From assembly GCF_042242105.1 (NCBI RefSeq), contig NC_092019.1, positions 13,884,328 through 13,948,327 of the forward strand: a stretch of 64,000 nucleotides of DNA, read 5' to 3'. This document shows positions 52,999-64,000 of this stretch, one piece after another; the first letter of the stretch is position 1; every line of letters starts with the position of its first letter. Position numbers and translations under genes: made by a program. This DNA comes from Pempheris klunzingeri. Taxonomy: Eukaryota > Chordata > Actinopteri > Acropomatiformes > Pempheridae. The notes beneath the pieces were generated by a model, which made no database searches, had not been told where the DNA came from, and worked only from the letters and a program-made list of their open reading frames with translations.

Positions 52999-55900
52999 AT
53001 GTCGTGGGACTGTGGCCTGAGGTACATGTTCTCCGTGTCCCCTGTGCTGCAGCCTGGGAGCATGTGCATCCTGCATGACAAAGAGGACCTGTCCAGGCTG
53101 GAAATGGTCCAGAGACTGGCTAAGGATGGCTGCCGCTTCCTGCAGAACCACAGCAAGGGCCCAGAGAGGACAAGCGAGGTGAGATACACAACAACAACAA
53201 GACTGCTGCAGTCAAAACAGTGTTTCTTATGATATATATTTACAACATTTTACAACTGTATTTATAGATGAAGGGATATAGAACCACAGCATTGGTATGA
53301 AATACTGCACTCATGTATTTCCCTGAACAGTTATCTTTGGCCTTGTCAGTGAAAACATCAGTCAAGCTGCTTATCAGGTAGTCCTCTCTTTGTCATTAGC
53401 ATACCTTATCCTTGAATATTTAGTCAGAGAACATTAGGTAGTCCATTTTACTCAAGGCTATACTTTGGTGCTTTATGCTGCTGTTATGTGAGCATTGTGC
53501 CTGAGCATCGTTTCTCGCAATCCCTGCAGTTCCATCCATCAAACCGATGTTAATTTGTTGTGTGTTGTCATTGGCCTCCATACATACTATAATGTCTCTG
53601 CTTTCTCTGAAGATGAATGTTGTCATTTAGATTCTGCCAGACAACAAAAAGCTTTCTTCAATTTAATATACCAAAAATGTCTCCAGACTGCTTCAAAAGA
53701 GATGTAAGAACAGTATGCACTTGGAGTGCATGAAATTCATATACATAAAGATTTACATTATAATTGCACTGTTTTCAGTTCAAATCAGCATCGGCTGGAT
53801 CTATGTACAGCTGCAGTGTCAGTGTAAAGTTTTCTCTGTCGGTATAGCAGCATCCTCAGGTTTCAGGAAGGTTTAAGTTCATAGCACTACTACTACTATC
53901 TGTCAGTATTGAAAATCCAGCCACGGTACTGTATGTTCAGTTCAAACTGCACACTTTTTTTTAAAACATTACATCACCTGCCACTTGCCTGCGCAGGAGA
54001 CGTCAAATTAGTTGACCTCACGGTGGGCTCAGCTTCTCCCTTCCTGCCAGCTGTATCTGGGCGCTGAACTGAACAACAATGGCAGGAAAAGTTGACGCAA
54101 GAGGCTGGACCAACATGCCAAGACATTGTATCGTTTTAGGGTGGAATCTCTTTATCAATGTTGTTATTCAATATGATGACCTTTCGTCTGCACAAAGCCA
54201 TTTCCAATCTGTGTGTGACCAAATGTTGGTGCTCAGTGATACAACAATCTGTTTTACCTTTGTTGCTTTAGTAGCGTGCTATATAGCCAGTTTTTCACAT
54301 TGTGAATTAGTATACCAATGGCACATTTATGTAATCCTTGTGGTAATGGCCAGATACACTGACCTTGTATTTAATATTTGAGATTATGTGAGATTATCCA
54401 GATCCAGAGTATAGAATGGTCTAAAGTAATCCAATGATGCTGCAATGCACATCTTTATTACATGTGACTCATAAAAGTATCTAAGCCCAGACATCAAAGA
54501 GCTTAGAAATCACAGCTGGCGAAAAAAGGGATGCTCAATATACGGCAGCCTCCACGTCTGTGAAAATACTCTGGCACACAGAGATCATGAATATTATGCA
54601 ATCTCCTTAAATTTGAAGCCAAACATGTTTGTATGTCTTTTCCTTTGGTAGTTTGTAGGAAAAACTATTCATAATTCAGTTTGCTGTAAAAAGCCTTCAG
54701 GTTTAAACGTAATGCTGACAGTTTTGACCCTGGAAGTTACTTGTTCTTTCGTCCTTTTGCTTCACCACCACACGTTAATTATTCAGGGGTATCAGAGCTA
54801 TCAGAGGGATATCAGTGCTTGATCATCTGTTGTATTTGCTCTGTACGCCCCATTGAAACAATACATAAAGCATGAGTAAGCACATGTGCAAATATTTCAC
54901 ATATTCCGTGTTCTTTGGTGTTCTATGGTAATGTGTGGTATTCAATGGCATTCTGTGGTATGGTGCAGTAATCTACGTACTGTATGTATGACGTGTATGA
55001 TGTATGACATTGTACGCTATTCTAGGGTATGCTAAGGTATTCTGTGGTAATGTGTGGTATTGAATGGTATGCCATGGTGTTGTATGGTATTTATGGTCAT
55101 TTATGGTATCTATTGTCGTCTGTGGCACTCTATAGCATGTAATGGTATGGCACAGTAATTTATGGTAACGCATGGCATTGTACGGTATTCTATGGTTTGG
55201 TATGGTAATCTATGGTATTTAATGGTAGTCTATGGCTCTTTAGCATGGTATGGTAATCTATGTTTTTCTATGGCATGGTGCGGTAATCTATAATAATGTA
55301 AAGTATTATACAGTATTCTATGGTATTGTATGGTTTTTATTGTAATCTATGCTATGTATTGTAATCTGTGGTATTCTATGGTATGAATGTAATGTAATGA
55401 ATGGTATTGTATGGTATGCTATAGTATTGTATGCTATGCTATGGTATTCTATGGTATTTAATGGTATGGTGCAGTATTCTATGATTATTTTATGCAATGG
55501 TACGGTAATCTATGGTAATTTATGGCATTTACACAGTATTGGTGAGGTATTCTGTGGTAATCTATGGTATTTTAAGGGATGCACATACTCCTGTTTACAG
55601 TATATTAACATATTAACATGTTACACAGGAATTTCAGCTAATTACTGTTGGAGATAATGAAGTGCATTTGCATCAAAGGGTTCTTTGAAAACAGTACTGA
55701 TGTATGAATCTCTGGTCTTATTCCTCCTCTACCTTCCATTCTGTATGAACCACACTGTTCCTTGAGAAGAATTTAGTCCAAATCTGCACTCTGTCAGGAC
55801 TGACACCTTCCAGGTCCCTATAAGTGTTCCATACCATGCGTGCCAGACCTGCTGCAGCACCACAGAGACACGCAGACAGAAAGTGTCCCTCCAGCCAGCG

Positions 55901-58900
55901 GAATGCATCTGGAACACACCAGCACTTTGTGCAGAGGCCTGATAAGTGGTATTTACTCTTCTGCTGACGACGTCCATGTTGGGAGGATTTCAGTGGTAGC
56001 TGTGAGTTGAGGTCACCTCCAGGCTAGTGTAGGAACTGTGCGGCCCTGGCGCTCTGTGTCATTACAAGCATCCACTCTAGAGGACTGATTATGTCTTTGT
56101 AGTGGGACACTGGTAACCACAAAGCCCAGTGTGCACCCAGTAGTGGCCTGCAGCAGCACAGACGGGATCAATAATTCATTGTGAGGGAAGGTTTGTTTGC
56201 TGTTTGACCCATTAGTGGTACACTGAGATACTCTGTTAATTTTTGTCAAGAATTCAACTTGCTTCACGGTCATGTTTAGTAAGACAAAAACTGTGTACTT
56301 TGCTGAAGCTAAGAGCACACAGTGTATATCATGCCTTGATAAAGACAGAACCACTAATGTCTTTTTTCCTAAGAACCGGGAAGCTAATCAGTGCAGCCTT
56401 CCCTTTCTGGGAATTATCTCGTTCTTTTCTTTTCATCACGCTCCTAACTTTACGTCATACTATCCTGTGACAGGATAACACTGTCTGTTACACTGACACA
56501 CCCTCAAGTGCATGAAAGCAATTTTTATACATACATGCATGTGTACGTATGTGCGTGTATTACGATAAAGAAGGACTAAATTTATACACTGTCACTTTAA
56601 CACATATCTAAACTTTGTTTAGAGTCATGAATCACAGCACTGAACCAACTGCCAACAAACATTGCCATTAATGGCTCTTTCTGAGTCTCTTTGAGCTCCT
56701 GCTGTTTATAGACACGACTGTCGGGCTGTGTAATGTTAATACTGAAAATGTGGTTTACTCTGTGATTGACACAGTTGTGTGTGTCTTTGTTGTATTAGGT
56801 AGTGTGTGTGTGTGTGTGTGTGTTTACATGTCATGATAATGCATGCATCAGTGTACATGTTGTGTATCTACAGTATGTCTGTGTCTGTATGTTTGTCCAC
56901 AGATCACAGATAAGTGATGATGTGCCAGGAAGTCATGCTTAACTGAAGAGCTGTGGATGCTTCTCTGCAAAAGGCAATTAGGGCAGAAAACTGCAACCAC
57001 TTCCAGCCTGTCTGCCTGGCTAATTGCATGCACAGAGGCTTGTGTTGCATTGACTGATGGCTGAGAGGGGGGGGCTGAATGGAGGGGGGTTAGCTGATGC
57101 AGGATACGTATGCGTGCACCATACAGTGAACTCCTCATTAAGACCAATATGTCTGATCCTGTCCCTCTGTTGTCAAGCAGCTACCAGCCATTTTTATAGT
57201 TCACAGAAGCTGCAACAAGCCTTTTTGTTTAAAGTGGAGGGTTAAAAAGAAGTTTGATTTAGATACTTATAATTGAGTGTCCACTCTGATCAGTCATGCA
57301 CAGCATCATAAGCATGCATTAAGCAAGAAAATGGAATATACGTACTGCTGCTTTAAATTTCAGCTTCCTGTCGTGTCCAACGTCAATAAATCAATCAGTT
57401 GAAGAATGATTTGAACAATTTTGCTTATCGATTCATCAGTAATTGAAATAATGATATCGTTTGAATTGATGAGAAATGTAATTAAATTATTAAGTAAAAA
57501 TGGCAAAAGTCATTTTGGGGGTTAGGCGGACAAAATAATAAATTTTATGTCACCTTGGAGTCTGTGAAATTGTGATATGGGCACTGTTCACTGTTTCATG
57601 GAATTTTGTAGATTAAAATTAAATGAGTGGTTAAAAGATAATGGAAGTAATTATCGGTTGCAGCCATATATCTGACTGCTCTAACAGTTGAAACCTACAC
57701 GTAGAGAAGGGGGGCATTCGTTGACTTTTTTCGTTGTTTAAGGAGTGGATAGAGAACTTTTATTGTCTTTCACTGAGGCTCTGATTGATAACGTGATGAC
57801 TGGGTGATGCTGTGTGGCTAAGAGAGACAGAGTGAAACAAAGAGAGTGGGGGACAGCAGGCAACATGAGGATGAATTCATCATTCATAACATCTCATGGT
57901 GGTCATAAGACAAGCACCTACCATGTGAGTTCAAATCTAAATATAACTGTGAACCACTAAAACATTGCTGGTGTGCAGAATTTAACCATGACAGCTCAAA
58001 AATAGGTTGTCTCTAGACACCACCCATGATTTAATAGGCTCTGCATAGGACTTGGTAATTAAAATTTGCATGGGATTTTATGTTAATCCCTGAATGTGCT
58101 CCACTGATAAGGACTGAATAATGATATATGGAAATTCTCTTTCATTTACAGTGCTGGCTTTGACAGAGTATTATGATGGAAATCAGTGGTGATTTGTGTG
58201 AGTGGGACACAATTCAGGGGAATCTCCTTGGTGATAACACACTCCCCTACCTCCCCCCTCTTTCTCTCTCCAGCCCCAGAGTGACGAAGCAGTCCGTGTC
58301 TGTCTAAGGGAGAGGGGCCACGATGTGCTGGTTCTCCAGAGAATGTCGTCAGAGCAGCCAACCCCCTCTGCATCGGCGAGGGGAGGAGGGAGAGACGAGG
58401 CGAGGAACAGGAGGTAAGCCTCTCCACTCCCCTCCTTCCTAGATTCCCTCACTCCCTCCCTCTCTCACTATCTGTTTCTCTCCCTCAGCGCTCTCCCTCT
58501 CATCATTCTCCCTCTCTGTCTCTCCGGATCACACACTCACTCTGGCATGCTTACATCACAACTCTCTACACATTAATGACTGCATTGAATACATATAAGT
58601 AAGCAGCATGGGACTGTGAGGCAGAGCTCCGCTGGCTGCCTTCCCATTCAAGTCATTCAGGAGCTTTTTCAGCTGTGAACATACCGGGATACCTCAGTGT
58701 GCTTGAGGGATAGACGGCAGTGGACGCTGGGCTTTAACAGCTGCAGGTGAATGGATGGGTGGGTAAAGGGGGCATGCAGCAGTAACCACGGCAACGTTGC
58801 CGGCGTGAGGGCACAGGGAGTTTGCAAGGATGGGATCTCGGCCACAGCCCCCGAACCTGCGGCAGGAGGAGGGCAGGCTGCTGCATGCTGCCTTGGTGGA

Positions 58901-61900
58901 GCAAGAGGAGGACGAGGACGACGAAGAGGGCTCCGAAGAGAGCAGCAGTGACAGCACCAGCCGGGCAGAGCCGTTGACAATGCCCACCTTCGATGTCCCC
59001 TACTTTCGTTACATAGACGATGAGGGGACAGAGGGAGAGGAGGAATGGAGCAGCAGCCGCTCTCTGTCTTCTATCGAGGAGGACTCGTCCAATGAGTCTG
59101 TTGTGTCTGACAGGTACATGGTGGTATCAGGGACCCCGGAGAAGATCCTGGAGCACTTGCTGAATGACCTGACACTGGACGACGACCAAGGGACAGCCCA
59201 GGGCAAAGAGTCAGGTCAGCATACACACTTATACTGATGCCCTGAAACACCTTTCTTATCCCCTTTGTCCTTACTGTGTTTTGTCAGCATGTGAATAAGC
59301 ATTTTTTGTTGTCTTTGTGAGTGCAAAACTGAAAAATATATATTAATATATATAATATTTAGTTGGTGGATGGTACCTAGACAACTTTATGGCCAAAGCT
59401 TTGTTAAGGTGGTATGCTTATGCAGGTCCCACTGATTCTGAAAGCTAGATAGAAAGAGAAAGCGAGAAATAACTCCTTTTACTTTCCCTATTACTCTCTC
59501 CGCTCCCCACCCCCCTCTCTCTCCATATTGCTGGGCTAATCATGTGCGATCACGCATCATCAAAGTTTGAGCCCGTACATTTAAAAGCCTATGACGGGGA
59601 TAAACGTTGCTCGTATCTTTTGCATGTCGCCGTGACGGACTGCGTGACATTCAGTCCAGCCTCACAGCGACGACAAATCAACACATTTCCCCTCTTCCCA
59701 GCAGGTAGATGATAATGTGACACTGTTGCCAAGGCAGAGGAGAATCTGTTGATTGAGCAGGAAAAATGGTTCGATGAGAGATGATGACTGAGAGCCGAGG
59801 CACAGTCACACAAGCAGAGAAAGAATCGTAGAGAGAAATAAGAAACACTGTGCGGGGAGGAAGAGGGAAGCAAAGAGGGAAGGGAAAGGAGACGCAGATT
59901 TCTCCTTGGAGATGGAGATGGTCACAGACGATCTCCCACTGGGAGGGAGGCAGGATAACCCTGTACCAAAGATCATTACTCATTCTGATGAGGAAGTGAA
60001 TGAAATTGATCTAAATATCCTCTCAGGAGACGTCCATCTATTTGCAAAATGGTGCATTTTACATGCACAAGAGAGTTATGTCTTATGTTTAACTGCATAT
60101 TTTATTGCTATAATTGAGTGTTTGATATTGATGTAAAGTTAAACAAGTATAGAGTTAGTATAGAGATATAAGATATCTCTCCATTCCTTCATTTAGTGTA
60201 TTTACAATAAAGTCAGCTTTTAGTTAATATCCTAATGGCTCATATGCACTGTGTTGCTGATATATGATTCACCATTAGCTCACCTGGCAATGAGTGTATT
60301 GAAGTTGAGCCTCCATAGGGAGCTGTGGGCCGGAGCGTGATGCTGAGCGATATCCCAGGGTCAAAGAGGCAAAGACCTGAGGACGAGAAGTCCTGAACAG
60401 CAATTGATCTGCACTCAGTGGTGTTTGATAGTCTGAGTCTTGCTGGCCTTGGTTCTCTCTGTGCGAACACTGAAGCTCTATATGCTCCAGTGCTGTGCCC
60501 TTGGAAGTTCAGCTCACCGGAGGCATGACTCCGTGAGATTCGTGATTTCATCAAAAATGGATTTATTTGAACATCCACCAAACTGCTGTGTTTGGTGTTT
60601 TTCCTCTCAAGGATGGCTCAGCAACATGACTGATGATTGCAGTAGATTACCAGTGTTGTGTTTACGACTTACGTGCAGCACAGCACATTAGAAAGCCAAT
60701 TTTATCTCATCATGGGTGCATTTGCTTCCATCTACAACATTAAGAATGCAGAGGAGCTTTTTATGTTTCTGGCACTTCTCTGTAAGAAACACAGGCATGT
60801 TTGAGGAAAAGCAAACGTGACCCACTGCAGTAGTGTGTGCTGTGTAGATGTCTGATATGCCAGCCTTCCCTCCTGTGGGTTAGCATTGTGGGTAGCATTC
60901 ACAAGTTTTCAGTATTGCTGTCTTCCCTGTGCCCAGTCTCTGACTACAGCTATTGATTCTTGCTCAGCACAGATTCACAGTGCACACTGCCAGCTCTGAA
61001 AAACATGCAGTGGAACATTTGTGCCCTTAATGAGAGGATGTTCCAGCTTCCACCATGTGGGGAAACATTGATGCTTTTTTGTTGTGAAAAACATCCCACA
61101 GAGTGAGCAAATTTAGAATAAAAAGTATCTAAATACTAGCATAATAATTTATGGGTTTTACCTCAAGAGGATGTCCTCTGGTGGTTACTGAGCCTGTAAG
61201 TGACACATTAACATTCTGATTTCAAAGCTGCATTGATCTATTTTATGAGTGCTTATTGCAATGCAAAAGGGATTGGCAGGTGGATTGACAGTTTGATTGA
61301 TTTCACAGTGGATTGACAAGCTGGATCAATGAATCCATTTTGCATTTCCTCTGAAAAGGAACCTACATTTGTTTCTGTTTGATTGCCTGAAGGCAGGATC
61401 CTGTGTTAAACACCGGTGTACAAAACACTTTTGATTTCTCTACAACATACATTGACCTCTCTGGTCCAGGCCAGCCACTGATGATAACTGAACTAAATCT
61501 TAAATAAAAATAGTGTGATGTGTAGGGATCACAAATCAAATCAACCCAACAGACGTTTTTATAGTTATGCATAAATATTTTTGGGTCAGTGAAACGAACA
61601 CATTTTTTGCTAAACTGCTTGGATTAAATCTGATCTGCAGGACATTCTCTGCTTTTCTGCTGTGTTACCAAGAAAAACTTTAGAGTTTGACTTAAGGTTG
61701 TAAGATTAAATATTTATTCTGTTTTCCAGCTTCAAAAAACTTGCAGAGTGCACAGCCTGGGGAGCAGTATGTGAGCTGTTACTCATGAGAAAGTGCTTCA
61801 GTTAGTTAAGCTTGGAGAAAATATACAAATACACAGCAGTGAGAGTGCGTAGTGCATTGTGAATGTGTGCGTTTGTGTGGAAGGGAGGAGGTGAAGTACA

Positions 61901-64000
61901 GTATGTGGTGACTGATCTTTTCTGGCTTTGTGTTAAGGTGTGTTACTGTACTCTTTGTGGGAGCTACACGTGTACGTGTGTGTAACCTCTCATAAGCAGT
62001 GAGTGAGTGATGCATCCACAGCTGCTCTGCACGGATTAACATAATGATGTCAGGGAGTCCTGTGGACCAGAACGCACACAAAGGCCCTGGGAAGCCAGTG
62101 TGAAATTAAAGGGGGGAATTTACAATTCAGGGTGTGGGGCACACTCACAGAGGGGTTGAGCGGAGGTTGGCCCTAATAGGATTTGTCAAGCTTTTTGCCC
62201 GTGGCCAGGCATCACGTCTGAGAGTTACTGTCCTTCTTTTTTGTCTTCATGCCTTAGAAATGTATTTTAGTTGCCTTCATGTCAATTTTTGAAATGCACT
62301 GTTAATTTCACCTTGATGTCACGATGTCCTACAAATAATTACTTCAATTTTGATGAGAAATTCTGGGAGACAGGGACTTTTAAAATCAACTCTTAATAAT
62401 GAGGGAGCCACGTTTAGTCTTTGTTTATCATGGTAAAAAAAAAAAAAAGAATCTTTTGATGTAAGTGCACTTCATGGTGCGGGGACTTGTCAAAGTGAGC
62501 TGGTGGTGATCTATTTGACCAGCTTTGGTTTAATCCATTTACAGACACCTATGTTTAACCTTGGGAAGAAATCGTACAAGGATGCGGTGGCCGCAAAATG
62601 CTGTAAACACATTAGGATGATAGCAAAGCAATATCAGATTGCTTTTCTGTTTTCAGGATAAACACAATGAAAACACAGACTTCATCAGAGGTCAGAAAGA
62701 GTCAACTGACGCATTAACATCATTGGCTTATCTTTAGTGATACCGCCTGCAATGACAAATGTGTGAGATTGAAGATAAAGCCAGTAAAGGCTTGTTTGAA
62801 CTTGTTGGAGCAGAATGGAAGAATCCTCAGTGGTTTCAGCACAAGTGATCATCACAGACTGACCGTAAAGAATAATGTGCCATTGAATGGTCTCTCACAT
62901 TATGCTTTCCTCTGAAATGTCTCTGCTTAGTGCTTGTTAACTCATATTTGACAGCAAAAAAATGAGCTCTCCTACTGGTATCATTAAAATGGAATAGGAG
63001 CAACTTAAGTCAAGTCTCTGAGCTGTCATCTCAATTAAAAGCACAGGCCTACTGTGTGTGCAGCTCAACAAACATTAATCATACAGTTGGCAAGGTCACT
63101 GGTGTACCTGCTGTCCAGCATCCTGTAACGCTGTACAAACCTAATGAGGCTGTGTGTGTAGGATTTATTTAACGGTCTGCATAGAATTTAAACTTGCTTT
63201 ACTGTCTCTCTCCTCTGAGACATCCTGGATCTTTTATAAATCCATTCACCTTGCAGCAGTTGAACTATTTCTGAAGTTATGATACTAGAAAATGTAAATG
63301 TTTTTGTCCATTGTCCAATAATGTGTTCTTCTTTGTAGATACACTTCTGGATGACTTTCTGCTGACCTACCCAGTGTTCATGTCCACCAGTGATTTATGC
63401 CAAGCTCTGCTGGGACAATATCCTTGAACACAAGAGTTTTTACTGGAACAATATTACAAAAATTCACATGTAATAACCCTCTTCTGTGAATGCTGCAGAC
63501 AGAGATGTTTTCTACAAAAACATGACTGCTTTATTGACTCAAAGCAGCTCCTCTTCACTCACCCAACAGTCTATTTTGCTGCCTGTTCTTAAGTCAACAT
63601 CACACACTCGGTGGCTTTATTCATGCTTCACTGTATATTGCGTTTGATGTCAGCAAATAGATCTCGCTCTCCGTCTGTGCTGAAGCCTTAACCGAATCCC
63701 ACCTATTGCACCAAGCGATACAGAGGGAAGGAGGACAGGAAGGAGGTTCTGGAGAGGAAACGAAAAGTCCTGCACATGGTGTCACAGTGGATGGCTCTCT
63801 GCAGAGATTTCCTGAGGGAGGACGAGCATGTCAAACTGTTCATGAAGGTAGGAAATATAATGTTCCATGAAAAGGGTGAAATCTGGGTGTGATGTGAACT
63901 TAATGTGGGAGAACTTAATGTGAATATCGACATTTCCTTCCAGACTTTGTATCGCTACGTGTTGGATGATCTTTATGAGCACCCAGCCCTGGAGAAGGAT
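52999..64000 (+). CDS. rapgef5: Rap guanine nucleotide exchange factor 5, N-terminal part (continues past the right edge)
   Basis: RAPGEF5 (MR-GEF/GFR) activates Rap GTPases by GDP release. Visible exons: 52999–53178 (60 codons, phase 0), 58274–58413, about 58829–59214, 63339–63417, 63703–63847 and 63944–64000 (cut by the window). Phases agree throughout. Diagnostic words are PTFDVPYFRYIDDEGTEGEE, SDRYMVVSGTPEKILEHLL, DTLLDDFLLTYPVFM, KRKVLHMVSQWMAL and TLYRYVLDDLYEHP, which match human RAPGEF5 and cover its acidic N-terminus and the start of the Ras-exchanger motif domain. The catalytic RasGEF domain lies beyond the window. The first exon could instead be internal, since TTCTTGTTGGACAG at 52,977 looks like an acceptor and the frame stays open. 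A second start at 58,830 (MGSRPQ) matches the usual human start MGSSR. Which teleost copy (a or b) is unknown. Confidence 0.9.
54905..55575. repeat. Degenerate minisatellite of TATGGTAATC / TATGGTATTC units
   Basis: About 670 bp built of roughly 5- and 10-bp units, mainly CTATGGTATT, CTATGGTAAT, TGTATGGTAT and ATGGTATGGT, with many point changes. The strand is strongly asymmetric: G and T dominate the plus strand and the minus strand reads ACCATA repeatedly. Several ORFs on both strands are by-products of the repeat. Confidence 0.85.
56802..56823. repeat. (GT)n microsatellite
   Basis: About 22 bp of pure GT alternation in a rapgef5 intron. Confidence 0.9.
57385..57667. mobile_element. Teleost MITE copy
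   Basis: Contains AATCAATCAGTTGAAGAATG near the left end, TATGTCACCTTGGAGTCTGT and GTGAAATTGTGATATGGGCA in the middle, and GATAATGGAAGTAATTATCG followed by GTTGCAGCCA at the right. The last part is the typical AATCGTTAGTTGCAGCCCT-like terminus of the family. It has the same orientation as the copy at 51,735. Confidence 0.65.
58414..58828 (+). other. rapgef5: rapgef5 intron or alternative promoter region before the MGS start
   Basis: Begins with a GTAAGC donor and a strongly pyrimidine-rich CT tract (about 58,425–58,530). Upstream of the ATG at 58,830 an in-frame TGA at 58,806 blocks extension. Acceptors compatible with the phase of the preceding exon are CACAG (ending 58,816) and TTTGCAAG (ending 58,828). 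Neither has a good pyrimidine tract, so this may equally be the 5' leader of a separate short transcript. Confidence 0.5.
59215..63338 (+). other. rapgef5: rapgef5 intron
   Basis: A 4.1-kb intron from GTCAGC at 59,215 to TTCTTTGTAG at 63,338; the reading frame resumes as S|DTLLDDF. It contains polypurine/polypyrimidine patches (about 59,450–59,525) and an A run (about 62,435–62,448). The ORF at 59,906 (76 codons) begins in purine-rich sequence and has no counterpart in the protein family. Nothing else stands out. Confidence 0.7.
63418..63702 (+). other. rapgef5: U12-type AT–AC intron of rapgef5
   Basis: The donor is ATATCCTTG, the full U12 AT–AC consensus. The branch-site word CCTTAAC lies at 63,686–63,692 and the acceptor is CCCAC at 63,702, 11–12 nt after the branch A, the normal U12 spacing. 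Splicing here gives ALLGH|YCTKRYRGKE, in register with human RAPGEF5 ALLRHYSAKKYQGKE. No GT–AG pair nearby gives that product. Confidence 0.92.

Larger units (their letters stand above)
53179..58273 (+). other. rapgef5: rapgef5 intron between the long-isoform exons
   Basis: A 5.1-kb intron running from GTGAGA at 53,179 to CTCTCTCCAG at 58,273. It contains a degenerate minisatellite (54,905–55,575), a GT microsatellite (56,802–56,823) and a MITE copy (57,385–57,667). ORFs of about 100 codons near 54,079 and on the minus strand near 55,730–56,350 show no family resemblance and are not reported as genes. Confidence 0.7.

Noticed and set aside
54079-54381. 100-codon plus-strand ORF with hydrophobic stretches
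   Set aside because: The composition is AT-rich and random-looking, with no motif, splice or promoter context.
55349-55657. 102-codon ORF
   Set aside because: Its sequence is a translation of the TATGGTATTC minisatellite.
58146-58452. Two minus-strand ORFs of about 90 codons
   Set aside because: They are antisense shadows of a rapgef5 exon and a CT-rich tract.
59906-60136. 76-codon ORF in a rapgef5 intron
   Set aside because: It has no family resemblance, sits between exons whose junction is continuous in human RAPGEF5, and shows no splice context.

Overview
This is nuclear DNA from a teleost fish, roughly 40% GC by eye. It carries split genes with vertebrate splice signals, microsatellites and teleost-type miniature DNA transposons. 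Five protein-coding genes can be read by joining exons and comparing the products with known vertebrate families. No bacterial features, rRNA, tRNA or CRISPR arrays were seen.

Layout. (1) 1–28,000, minus strand: the 5' end of a formin gene, fhod3. Only two coding exons are visible (27,997–27,833 and 21,261–21,155). The rest is intron, containing a non-autonomous hAT element (1,842–2,500), an old MITE copy and simple repeats. (2) 28,000–29,490: a GC-rich fhod3 promoter/5'-leader region and a short head-to-head intergenic region. (3) 29,489–33,731, plus: slc6a19 (B0AT1 neutral amino-acid transporter), 12 coding exons, 633 aa. (4) 34,862–40,236, plus: slc6a18 (B0AT3/XT2), 12 coding exons with the same phases, 627 aa. 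The slc6a19–slc6a18 tandem order matches mammals. (5) 42,019–46,189, plus: a ferroportin (SLC40A1)-like iron exporter, 8 coding exons, 589 aa. (6) 47,500–52,970: intergenic DNA with MITE relics. (7) 52,999 to beyond the right edge, plus: the 5' half of rapgef5 (Rap guanine-nucleotide exchange factor), with six exons visible, two possible protein starts and a U12-type AT–AC intron.

How the genes relate. SLC6A19 and SLC6A18 are apical neutral amino-acid transporters of gut and kidney epithelium that depend on ACE2/collectrin-type partners. Ferroportin exports iron across the basolateral membrane of the same kinds of cells, so 29–46 kb may be a cluster of absorptive-epithelium genes; this is inference. 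fhod3 (actin, sarcomere) and rapgef5 (Rap signalling) are unrelated neighbours.

The most interesting points are the ferroportin paralogue, which keeps the transport residues and the hepcidin-binding cysteine but changes a hepcidin-response tyrosine and has few lysines in the regulatory loop; the AT–AC intron of rapgef5; a GC–AG intron in slc6a19 where slc6a18 has GT–AG; and a 78-nt stop-free, in-frame intron in slc6a18. I found no wholly new multi-gene system.
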